16,582 nt of DNA from Hungateiclostridiaceae bacterium UBA1305 (GTDB lineage Bacteria; Bacillota; Clostridia; Acetivibrionales; DTU013), in contig DBTX01000023.1 in the NCBI GenBank assembly GCA_002307275.1, forward strand, positions 1 to 16,582, given 5' to 3'. A model generated the notes under the pieces. The model saw nothing but the letters and a program-made list of their open reading frames with translations. It ran no database searches and was not told where the DNA came from. The position numbers were made by a program, and so were the translations under genes. Positions 1 through 6,073 of this stretch are shown in pieces (within the stretch, counting starts at the first letter, position 1; each line of letters begins with the position of its first letter).

Positions 1-63
1 GTTTCTGGTATCTGATCTCTGGTTTCTGGTATCTGATCTCTGGTTTCTGGTTTCTGATCTCTG
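1..63. repeat. Tandem 7-bp / 21-bp repeat array (partial, at window edge)
   Basis: Three 21-bp units lie head to tail (1-21, 22-42, 43-63). The first two are identical and the third differs by one base (A to T at 52). Each unit is three related 7-mers: GTTTCTG, GTATCTG, ATCTCTG. The array runs off the left edge, so its full length is unknown. It lies about 70 bases downstream of the pheA stop codon. It has no reading frame or hairpin of note. It looks like a slippage-prone intergenic microsatellite. The next bases contain GTGTCCCC, similar to the edge of the repeat element near 5970. Confidence 0.85.
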
Positions 64-132
64 CTCTTTCAGTGTCCCCTTACCTATTATACCATAATAT
101 GGATAATGTCATATTCCATTTCCCAGCCTAAT

Positions 133-978
133 TTACCCAAGTACACTATCCTGTTCGCTGTAAATAGGGTAAGAGCCGAGGAATTTGAAAAACGAAGTTT
201 TCCTTCTTACCATGGTCAATGCGTCCTTCAGGTCTTGATCGTCCCTGTGTCCGATGAGATCGATAAAGAATATGTACCTTCCAAGCTTGTTCTTTGCGGG
301 CCTTGATTCAATCCTGCTGAGATTGATGTTCCAGAGATTGAAAATATCCAGAATCCTGTAAAGACTGCCTGGCTCATCCTCCGTGGAAAATGCGACCGAA
401 GTCTTGTCCAACCCTGTTCTCTCAGCATCCCTGCTTCCTACGACAACGAACCTTGTATGATTGTTGTCATTGTCCTGTATGTCACTTTTTATGATTTCCA
501 GGCCATAAGCCTCTGTTGCCGCTATTGAACCAATTGCTGCACAGTCGCCGCTGCCGTTTGCTACTTCCAACGCTGCCGCCGCAGTACTGTAAACCGCCCT
601 GATCTCCACATTTGGCATCTGTTCCGTCAGAAACCTCCTGCATTGTCCCAATGGCTGCGGATGTGACATGATATATCTGATGGATGCAATATCCGTCCCC
701 TTCTTCACCAACAAATGATCCCTGATCAGCAGAATAAATTCCGCTTTTATCAGCAGATCCACTTCCAGTGCTATCATGTCAAGGGTCGCACTTATTGCGC
801 CTTCTATGGAATTCTCCATCGGCGCGATCGCCTCATCTATAGAACCTTCCTGCACAGCCAGCAGAATTTCAGGTATAGACGGAAAATCCACGGCGATGTG
901 AGGTGTTTTACCGATATATTTTTTTAAAGCTTCCTGTGAAAAAGTCCCTTTCGGGCCAAGATAACCTATCCTTAGCAT
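133..978 (-). CDS. pheA: Prephenate dehydratase (281 aa)
   Basis: Converts prephenate to phenylpyruvate, the committed step of phenylalanine synthesis, in the cytoplasm. The N-terminal catalytic part starts MLRIGYLGPKGTFS and includes the conserved TRF motif at residues 175-177 (Thr of the active site). Residues about 193-272 form an ACT regulatory domain with GSL (204-206) and ESRP (224-227), the phenylalanine-binding signatures, so feedback inhibition by phenylalanine is expected. The length is normal for a monofunctional enzyme with no chorismate mutase domain. The reading frame is open to 1053, but that upstream ATG falls inside the promoter -10 box. The ATG at 978 follows a GAGGG ribosome site and gives the standard family N terminus. 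The gene stands alone rather than in an aromatic operon. Confidence 0.95.
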   Translation of the reverse strand: MLRIGYLGPKGTFSQEALKKYIGKTPHIAVDFPSIPEILLAVQEGSIDEAIAPMENSIEGAISATLDMIALEVDLLIKAEFILLIRDHLLVKKGTDIASIRYIMSHPQPLGQCRRFLTEQMPNVEIRAVYSTAAAALEVANGSGDCAAIGSIAATEAYGLEIIKSDIQDNDNNHTRFVVVGSRDAERTGLDKTSVAFSTEDEPGSLYRILDIFNLWNINLSRIESRPAKNKLGRYIFFIDLIGHRDDQDLKDALTMVRRKTSFFKFLGSYPIYSEQDSVLG

Positions 979-1048
979 TAAACCCTCATTCTGAATACCA
1001 GAACAGTGTAAGTATACTGGTTTTATTTGCGCCTGAAAGCACAAATAC

Positions 1049-1077
1049 ATCATAACACTAAAATCTCAGTTTTCCAA
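1049..1077 (-). promoter_or_regulatory. Sigma-A-type promoter of pheA
   Basis: Reading the minus strand, TTGGAA (1077-1072), a 17-bp spacer and TATGAT (1054-1049) form a good sigma-A promoter. A TG one base before the -10 makes it an extended -10 type. Transcription would start near 1042 and leave a leader of about 64 nt before the ATG at 978. I saw no T-box or other clear riboswitch in this leader. Confidence 0.7.
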
Positions 1078-1392
1078 TAAAAACGTTGCTTGAAATTACT
1101 GAATTCGACATATATATCACTTGTAAAATTTTTTAATATTTATTGTTTAGCTCAGCTTTACATGGGTAACTATAAAATACAACCCGGGGTTGATAAAATA
1201 ATTACCGCGAAAGGGATGAGTCCAAAGAACATCTTAAGGAACTCAGAACAAGGGTAAGGAAAGCAAGAGGAAAGTTAGTTGAACCAGATTCAAAACCTTG
1301 ACTGCTCTGGAAGAGCAGGGTAGCGACCGGATTAATAAGTTAGACATCCGGTCGTTTTACTGTCCGGGAATGTTTTACGAGTGGGAAAATTA
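1078..1392. other. Intergenic gap with plus-strand hairpins, no gene found
   Basis: No supported protein gene lies here. On the plus strand, TTGAAA (1090-1095), a 17-bp spacer and TATATC (1113-1118) could be a weak promoter. A 13-bp palindrome, CAACCCGGGGTTG, lies at 1180-1192 between AT-rich flanks. Two perfect hairpins follow on the plus side. One has a 7-bp stem with a 3-nt loop (1302-1308 with 1312-1318). The other has a 9-bp GC-rich stem, CGACCGGAT/ATCCGGTCG (1324-1332 with 1346-1354), followed by TTTT at 1355-1358. Together these could mark a short plus-strand RNA ending near 1360, or simply a decayed element. I recognise no RNA family. Confidence 0.3.
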
Positions 1393-1416
1393 AAGGACCG
1401 GAATAATCCGATCCTT
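1393..1416 (-). terminator. Intrinsic terminator of the rpsF-ssb-rpsR operon
   Basis: On the minus strand a 10-bp stem, AAGGATCGGA with TCCGGTCCTT (one G-U pair), closes a 4-nt loop (TTAT). TAATTTT follows. It starts 15 bases after the rpsR stop codon. The opposite side carries CATTTTTATT, so it may also stop plus-strand transcripts. Confidence 0.75.
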
Positions 1417-1430
1417 CATTTTTATTAAAT

Positions 1431-1730
1431 CTATTCTGTTGTATATGGGAGCAATGCAACGACTCTGGACCTCTTGATCGCCGTTGTCAGCTGACGCTGA
1501 TGCTTGGCGCAGTTGCCGGAAATCCTTCTGGGAAGTATTTTGCCCCTTTCGGAAACATACTTCCTTATCTTGGAAACTTCCTTATAGTCTATATCAGTAA
1601 CCTTATCAACACAGAAAGAGCAAACTTTTTTCTTGGCCCTTCTCATCCTCATGCCGCCTTTGCCTTCGCCCTTGTCGTATGAGTCTCTGCTGCCGCCGCC
1701 ACCTTTATTATCTCTTCTTCCACCTGGCAT
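1431..1730 (-). CDS. rpsR: 30S ribosomal protein bS18 (99 aa), zinc-ribbon form
   Basis: Small-subunit protein that pairs with bS6 on the 16S rRNA platform. The C-terminal half (about 35-95) is the conserved S18 core with the segment ERGKILPRRISG. A CxxC at residues 37-40 and CAKH at 74-77 give the four ligands of the zinc-binding (C+) version of bS18. The first 34 residues are a Gly/Arg/Lys-rich extension, probably flexible. The frame is open back to 1751, but that ATG lies on top of the AAGGAGG ribosome site; the ATG at 1730, nine bases after it, is the start. It is the last gene of the rpsF-ssb-rpsR operon, 47 bases after ssb. Confidence 0.95.
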   Translation of the reverse strand: MPGGRRDNKGGGGSRDSYDKGEGKGGMRMRRAKKKVCSFCVDKVTDIDYKEVSKIRKYVSERGKILPRRISGNCAKHQRQLTTAIKRSRVVALLPYTTE

Positions 1731-1777
1731 TATTAAACGCCTCCTTTCCATAATTCAATTCTGCAACTTCTAAGTTA

Positions 1778-2233
1778 TCAAAATGGAAGTTCATCATCCG
1801 CATCCATTGGGTAGAAACCGCCGTCCGACTGTCCTCCGCCTGAGGGCGAAGCAGGTCCTGAAGAGCCTGCGGCTCCCGTCGGTCTGTATGAAGGCGCTCC
1901 GCCTTCAGCACTCTTGCGGCTCTCAGCGAAATAAACTTCATCTGCTATAACCTCGGTGATATAATGTTTTTTGCCTTCGGTATCGTCCCAGGTCCTGTTT
2001 TGCAGGCTGCCTACAACAACCACCTTCAAGCCCTTGTTGAAATATTTTCCACAAAACTCTGCCTGGTTTCTCCACGCGACAACATTGAAGAAGTCTGCCT
2101 GCTTTTCTTCGCCGGGCTTGGAGAATCTCCTGTCAACGGCTAAAGAAAAACTGCATACTGCAGTATTGTTATTGCTGGTATATCTCAACTCAGGATCCTT
2201 TGTCAGTCTACCCATTAAAATAACCTTATTCAT
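1778..2233 (-). CDS. ssb: Single-stranded DNA-binding protein (151 aa)
   Basis: Coats single-stranded DNA during replication, repair and recombination and recruits partner enzymes. Residues 1-105 form the OB fold, starting MNKVILMGRLTKDPELRYT and including FFNVVAWRNQAE. A Gly/Ser/Pro-rich linker (about 108-140) leads to the acidic tip DADDELPF (144-151), the conserved partner-docking tail. The length is typical of Firmicute SSB. A ribosome site, AAGGTGA, precedes the ATG. The gene sits between rpsF and rpsR with only 9 bases after rpsF, the classic operon order in Firmicutes, so it is probably co-transcribed from the rpsF promoter. Confidence 0.97.
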   Translation of the reverse strand: MNKVILMGRLTKDPELRYTSNNNTAVCSFSLAVDRRFSKPGEEKQADFFNVVAWRNQAEFCGKYFNKGLKVVVVGSLQNRTWDDTEGKKHYITEVIADEVYFAESRKSAEGGAPSYRPTGAAGSSGPASPSGGGQSDGGFYPMDADDELPF

Positions 2234-2242
2234 ACAATCACC

Positions 2243-2530
2243 TTATTTTTCTTTATTGATAATCATATACTTGATAATTCCATCTGTGATCTTGTAGATT
2301 CTCTCAAGTTCACGCGGGAATTCAGATTCTGCGCTAAAATTGGCAAGTACATAGTAACCATCATTCTTGTCGGCAATAGTATAGGCAAGTTTCCTTTTTC
2401 CCCATTCATCAATACTTTCCAACTGGGCTGAAGTTTCAAGCAGGGTCTTGAATTTTTCTACAAGCGCCTTGATATTTTCTTCTCCAATGTCGGGATTGAT
2501 GATGAATATGGATTCATACTTGTTCATCAT
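2243..2530 (-). CDS. rpsF: 30S ribosomal protein bS6 (95 aa)
   Basis: Small-subunit protein that binds 16S rRNA as a heterodimer with bS18. The sequence MMNKYESIFIINPDIGEE, then WGKRKLAYTI (about 53-62) and GYYVLANF, matches the ferredoxin-like bS6 fold, and 95 residues is the normal length. The frame is open to 2629, but the upstream residues overlap the promoter and leader. The double ATG at 2530/2527 follows an excellent AGGAGGTGA ribosome site and fits the family N terminus. It is the first gene of the rpsF-ssb-rpsR operon. Confidence 0.96.
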   Translation of the reverse strand: MMNKYESIFIINPDIGEENIKALVEKFKTLLETSAQLESIDEWGKRKLAYTIADKNDGYYVLANFSAESEFPRELERIYKITDGIIKYMIINKEK

Positions 2531-2550
2531 TTCGACTTTCACCTCCTTCT

Positions 2551-2594
2551 GGACTAAACGGCCCTGTAACTTGGGTACAGAGCAAGGATTCCGA
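2551..2594 (-). promoter_or_regulatory. Candidate S6:S18 autoregulatory leader of rpsF
   Basis: The leader between the promoter and the rpsF ribosome site contains a hairpin on the minus strand. CTGTA (2580-2576) pairs with TACAG (2568-2564) around a 7-nt loop, and GG then CCG (2561-2559) follow at once. A short outer pairing, GACT (2600-2597) with AGTC (2556-2553), could close the structure. The published S6:S18-binding leader of rpsF has an apical stem with a bulged CCG on its 3' side, mimicking the 16S rRNA site. The shape here agrees, but I could not run a covariance search, so this is a candidate. Confidence 0.45.
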
Positions 2595-2600
2595 AGAGTC

Positions 2601-2629
2601 ATTCTATCACAACACGATGAAATGTGCAA
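2601..2629 (-). promoter_or_regulatory. Sigma-A promoter of the rpsF-ssb-rpsR operon
   Basis: On the minus strand TTGCAC (2629-2624), a 17-bp spacer and TAGAAT (2606-2601), with TG one base before the -10, form a strong extended -10 promoter. The expected start near 2594 leaves a leader of about 64 nt. Confidence 0.75.
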
Positions 2630-2684
2630 GCACTAGTACACAGTAAACTATAATTCCTTATGCCAGCTCCGATTAAATCTCTGT

Positions 2685-2703
2685 ATGACAGTATAGCTGT
2701 CAT
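2685..2703. other. Perfect 7-bp inverted repeat between two genes
   Basis: ATGACAG and CTGTCAT flank a 5-base loop. It lies between the stop of the small membrane-protein gene at 2823 and the rpsF promoter. There is no convincing T-run on either side, so it is a poor intrinsic terminator. It may be an operator or a weak terminator. The rest of this 193-base gap shows nothing I can name. Confidence 0.3.
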
Positions 2704-2822
2704 TTGCATCAATGCTGCCAGAAACCGCTGATTTCCTCTCTGAAACAGCAAACTAAGGTATTCTAATATTACCAGACATATTATATGTATGAAAAGTTTA
2801 TGTAACTTCTATTTTCCAAAGC

Positions 2823-3170
2823 CTACATAACCTTACAGACAATTAAAATGAAAAATAAAACAGCAATCATAAGGAGACAATTGATCAAAACGTTAATCGG
2901 GATGCTGAAACGGAACAATTTCAACCCGGTACGTCGATGTTTTCTGGATGTCACCGTCAATCCATTTTCCCTTATATACTGATTAATAATACTTTCCGCT
3001 TCCTTCAGGATATAATCATTCCCTGCATTGGAACTGCACTGCGCTGATTTTTCATTTTGCTCAACTGCTTTGGAACCAGGATCGTTCTTCAAAATGAGGA
3101 TAGCCTCCTCAATAAGATTTGATGAAATGTTCTTTATTACAACTATTCTTTTAGTATCGCCGGCAACCAT
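2823..3170 (-). CDS. Small predicted tail-anchored membrane protein (115 aa), function unknown
   Basis: I do not recognise this protein. The N-terminal stretch KRIVVIKNISSNLIEEAILILK (residues 7-28 in all) looks like a compact beta-alpha unit. A polar middle (about 33-60) follows, then a helix-like segment EAESIINQYIRENG (57-70), a basic patch SRKHRRTGLK (75-84) and one hydrophobic helix (about 89-112) ending three residues from the C terminus. This layout suggests a cytoplasmic domain tethered by a C-terminal membrane anchor. GGAGGG lies four bases before the ATG, and a 6-bp inverted repeat (3181-3186 with 3193-3198) lies just upstream of that site. It begins 67 bases after spoIIE with no clear terminator between, so it may be co-expressed at sporulation onset. 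That link is inference only. Confidence 0.75.
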   Translation of the reverse strand: MVAGDTKRIVVIKNISSNLIEEAILILKNDPGSKAVEQNEKSAQCSSNAGNDYILKEAESIINQYIRENGLTVTSRKHRRTGLKLFRFSIPINVLINCLLMIAVLFFILIVCKVM

Positions 3171-3237
3171 AATACCCTCCGCATTATTTAGTTAATGCAT
3201 AGTTTGCGGAAAACAGCCGAATTTATACAGAATTGAT

Positions 3238-5613
3238 TCAAAATGGCTTTTCCCATACTTTCGCCACCAGCACCGTTAAATCATCGCATGGCTTGTTGTC
3301 GCAGCACTTGTTTGCTTCAGCAAGGATGCTGTCTGCAACCTGCTGCGGATTAAGACTTTCAAGCTCCTGTATCAGTTTCATCAACCGTCTTTCTCCCGGC
3401 TCATCCCCTGTCAGACTGTCTATCACGCCATCTGTCACCATGATCACCATATCACTGCCTTCAACCTTCCTATGCGCCAGCTCTGCATCAATCCCGGGCA
3501 ATATCCCCGCAGGCAGTGATGCAGATCTGATAATGTCAACCTTTCCGGTTTTTTTTAAATAGGTAGGTGCGGCTCCGATTTTTATGAATTCCACTTCACC
3601 ACTGAATAAATCGATCGTAGTCAAGTCTATCGTACATGATGAGTCCTCTTCCGATTTGAGAACAAGCACGGAATTAATAAGATTAACTGCCATATCTTTG
3701 TCAAAACCTGACTCAAGCAGACTCTCCAGCATATTGACAGTGGCCTTGCTCTGGGCAGCCGCCCCATATCCTGTTCCCATTCCGTCGCTCAATGCCAGCA
3801 TATATCTTCCATTCCCGCTGTTCATGAATGTAAAGCTGTCTCCTGAAATATTACTTCCATACTTCGGAAGCTTTGCAATGCCCGTGGTAAGCTTAAGGTT
3901 CTCTGCCTCCACATATTTCAGGCAGCAGCTGCCATCCCTGCTGCGGGTACATTCCGCACTCCCGCGTACCATTCTCCTGCCGACAGCATCCGTTACCACT
4001 CTGTCAATGATGCTGACACAGCTCCTCGCACCGCCGCATGCATTATGCAATACACTGATTTCATACTTGCCCCAGGAATTCTTATATGCCGTAGTCTCTT
4101 TGGCTTTAACACCCGCATTATGCAATGCAGCAGTTATTTCATCCTCGAGCGGGCTCAGGAAACTGACTTCCTTATCGATCTCTCCGGCAAGCCCTGTAAT
4201 CATCTTTGACATGCCTTGAAACTGTCTTCCTATAACATCCCGGCTCTCTTTCAATTTGCCCTTCCACACGACCCCCACCCTGAACAACTCATACATATTG
4301 TTTACCGCATTAACAAAATCATTGATCCGTGCACATTTATCAAAGAAATAGCGGGGTATATCCTTTTCTTCCACTCTTCCTTTGGATTCAAGACTTTCAA
4401 CGATCTGGAACATGACCTGATAGGTATCGTAAAAATTCCTTTCCCAGCAGTGCATGCAAAGACTGCAGTCACTGCATATCCTATCAGCCACCCTGTCAAA
4501 CAGCACATTTATGTCCTGTCTCTCAACAGGCATTTTTGTCTCGGCTACTTCTCCGAAGGCTTTTGACAGTTCACTGAAAGCTTTCGAGAATTTCTCGAGT
4601 TTATCTACTGTTATATCTCTTATCCTGCTGGAATAACCTCTTCTGTCTGCCATCAGAGATAAATCTCTTTTAAATGGACCAGCCAGAAATTTAATTAGTT
4701 TGTTCGGTGTCAAAAAGAATAAAACGACAGCACCAAGTACCTCTCTGAGGTACAGCATCGATTCAGCCGAACCATTCAAATAAGCAGCCAGAATCATATT
4801 GCCCATCACAAAACCAAGAGCTGAACCCGTTCTGCCAAGATTGCCCAATATGCCCGCAAGCATTCCGCACAAAGCATATGCGCCGGTTATTGCAGGCGTT
4901 GATTCCTTTGTGATACTTGTTATTAGGCCTATAGCGACCCCGGCTGCTGCTCCGACGCCCGCTCCGCATTTGAAGCTGAAAATAAGCAGTAAAGTGACAC
5001 ACAACATGTTTCTTACGGAAAATCCAAGTATTTGAAGTGCTCCTATACCGGATAATACAAGCGCTGCCGTTATGGCAATGCTGATGGCTTCCTCCCCTGC
5101 AAACAAAGCTCTTTTGACAGTGCCTGAAATGACAGGTATGGAAAGCCCGAAAATAAAGAATAAAGCAAAAGAGATGAAAGAACTAAAAACTGCTTTCATC
5201 ACATCATACGCGAGAAAGCCCTGCATAACTGCAAGCAACAGCTGCGGCAGCAGCATTGAAATAAAAAGCAGACATGCTGCCTTGATATTCAGTCTGGATG
5301 CCACTTCCTTCAGCGGTATGCATAAAACACTGAACAGCAGCATGCATGCTGCATTGATATATACCAGTTCAAGCGAACCCTGGAAAGAAGCACCGATCAG
5401 TACGGCAAATGCCATAAGCAGCCTGTTTCCCGCCACCCTTGAAGCCGCCGCAAAAAAGGCGGCTCCCAAGGGTAAAGCACCACTTGCGATATTGCTGCTC
5501 CCCAGTAAAAATGCACAGAGAAAAAGCAGGAAGCTGTTCTGGTGCAGGAATATCTTCCTCAGGAAATCGACGGTAAAACCGCCCTTACTCATTTGTGCGG
5601 CAACAGTTTTCAT
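3238..5613 (-). CDS. spoIIE: Stage II sporulation protein E, PP2C-type phosphatase (791 aa)
   Basis: Membrane phosphatase that dephosphorylates SpoIIAA at the polar septum and so releases sigma-F in the forespore. Residues about 24-303 are strongly hydrophobic, consistent with the multi-pass N-terminal region. The central region holds a conserved cysteine cluster, CxxCxxCxxCW (380-390). The C-terminal PP2C domain (about 580-790) has the metal-binding motifs SDGMGTG (609-615, Asp610), VTDGV (726-730, Asp728) and CDDLTVLV (776-783). The length is near the usual 800-830. A GTG at 5637 extends the frame but lies upstream of the AAGGGGGG ribosome site and next to the predicted transcription start; the ATG at 5613, nine bases after that site, is preferred. 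It stands alone behind its own sporulation-type promoter. Confidence 0.96.
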   Translation of the reverse strand: MKTVAAQMSKGGFTVDFLRKIFLHQNSFLLFLCAFLLGSSNIASGALPLGAAFFAAASRVAGNRLLMAFAVLIGASFQGSLELVYINAACMLLFSVLCIPLKEVASRLNIKAACLLFISMLLPQLLLAVMQGFLAYDVMKAVFSSFISFALFFIFGLSIPVISGTVKRALFAGEEAISIAITAALVLSGIGALQILGFSVRNMLCVTLLLIFSFKCGAGVGAAAGVAIGLITSITKESTPAITGAYALCGMLAGILGNLGRTGSALGFVMGNMILAAYLNGSAESMLYLREVLGAVVLFFLTPNKLIKFLAGPFKRDLSLMADRRGYSSRIRDITVDKLEKFSKAFSELSKAFGEVAETKMPVERQDINVLFDRVADRICSDCSLCMHCWERNFYDTYQVMFQIVESLESKGRVEEKDIPRYFFDKCARINDFVNAVNNMYELFRVGVVWKGKLKESRDVIGRQFQGMSKMITGLAGEIDKEVSFLSPLEDEITAALHNAGVKAKETTAYKNSWGKYEISVLHNACGGARSCVSIIDRVVTDAVGRRMVRGSAECTRSRDGSCCLKYVEAENLKLTTGIAKLPKYGSNISGDSFTFMNSGNGRYMLALSDGMGTGYGAAAQSKATVNMLESLLESGFDKDMAVNLINSVLVLKSEEDSSCTIDLTTIDLFSGEVEFIKIGAAPTYLKKTGKVDIIRSASLPAGILPGIDAELAHRKVEGSDMVIMVTDGVIDSLTGDEPGERRLMKLIQELESLNPQQVADSILAEANKCCDNKPCDDLTVLVAKVWEKPF

Positions 5614-5641
5614 CTTTTGTAACCCCCCCTTGTACACAACG

Positions 5642-5706
5642 ATTATAACGGAGGGGCAGAATATAATTTGTCACTTTGTGCCATACCTGAATGAAATGTT
5701 TTGACA
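5642..5706 (-). promoter_or_regulatory. spoIIE promoter with wide spacer and Spo0A-box-like sites
   Basis: On the minus strand GTGACA (5674-5669) and TATAAT (5647-5642) are separated by 21 bp. This is the unusual spacing described for the Spo0A-activated, sigma-A-dependent spoIIE and spoIIG promoters of B. subtilis. TGTCAAA (5706-5700) matches the 0A box TGTCGAA at 6 of 7 bases. A second, inverted site, TTTGTCACT, overlaps the -35. Compared with TTTGTCRAA each site scores 7 of 9. Transcription would start near 5635, just upstream of the ribosome site. Confidence 0.6.
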
Positions 5707-5812
5707 CGGATTATCAAGAAATGCCTTGTTCAAATCATTCTAACCATTTGATTAAGTTTACCTGAGATGAATTTATGTAATATATTGTTAAATGCAGTCA
5801 TAATGTTTTTGT

Positions 5813-5973
5813 AACCAAGGGGACGGTTCCTCTGGTTTGCGACCGTGACAGGGGGACTGTCCGAGATTGCTGAAAAAGTCAATTTTTTCTGAAATTTGAG
5901 GCTTGAAACCCGCATAACTTCGTTGGCATTTTTCCAAAAATAGTACTTTTTCAGTGGTTTCGGACTGTCCCTT
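5813..5973. repeat. REP/MITE-like inverted-repeat element
   Basis: Two 29-base arms, 5851-5879 and 5945-5973, are imperfect inverted repeats. The outer part is GGGAC(T/A)GTCCGA and the inner part is CTGAAAAAGT. Most differences are transitions, so the arms could still pair through G-T wobbles. The arms enclose a 65-base AT-rich centre. Next to the left arm is a compact palindromic block: AACCAAGGGGA with TCCTCTGGTT (5813-5837), ACGGT/ACCGT (5823-5827 with 5841-5845) and GACAG/CTGTC (5847-5851 with 5857-5861). GGGGACGGTTCC-type palindromes of this style recur in clostridial genomes. With no transposase inside, it would be a non-autonomous element. The family assignment is from memory and unchecked. 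Confidence 0.55.
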
Positions 5974-6044
5974 GTCAACGCACAATGGCCGCTCCTACAT
6001 TACATCCCGTTCATTGCGCATACTTTATATATGTTGCAGGAATA

Positions 6045-6072
6045 AACGCAAGAGAACACGTCCTCCTGCGTT
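6045..6072 (-). terminator. Terminator-like hairpin after rsgI
   Basis: One base after the rsgI stop codon the minus strand forms a 10-bp stem, AACGCAGGAG with CTCTTGCGTT (one G-U pair), around an 8-nt loop. TATTCC follows, so the T-run is weak (GTTTATT counting the stem end). It is probably the end of the sigI-rsgI transcript. Confidence 0.5.
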
Positions 6073-6073
6073 C

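Larger units (their letters stand above)
5614..6073. other. 460-base intergenic region between rsgI and spoIIE
   Basis: No protein gene is supported. From high to low coordinates it contains a terminator-like hairpin after rsgI (6045-6072), about 70 unassigned bases, a REP/MITE-like element (5813-5973), about 105 AT-rich bases without clear signals, and the spoIIE promoter (5642-5706). Short open frames through the element (for example minus-strand frames around 5730-5985) have no ribosome sites and follow the repeat. Confidence 0.7.

Noticed and set aside
1..63. CRISPR array
   Set aside because: The units are contiguous 7/21-bp repeats without unique spacers or cas genes.
979..1048. T-box or attenuator in the pheA leader
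   Set aside because: The leader is only about 64 nt and lacks the T-box sequence and a terminator hairpin.
979..1053. Longer N terminus for pheA
   Set aside because: The upstream ATG overlaps the predicted -10 box, and the extension has no counterpart in the family.
1197..1301. A 34-codon plus-strand open run rich in Lys, Arg and Glu
   Set aside because: It has no ATG, GTG or TTG start, no ribosome site, and a length expected by chance.
3584..4219. A 211-codon plus-strand open frame
   Set aside because: It is a shadow of the SpoIIE central and phosphatase regions on the other strand.
5072..5704. A 210-codon plus-strand open frame
   Set aside because: It runs antisense through spoIIE, mirrors its codon pattern, and has no ribosome site or recognisable domain.
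5730..5985. Short minus-strand open frames across the repeat element
   Set aside because: They follow the repeat sequence, lack ribosome sites and overlap each other in different frames.
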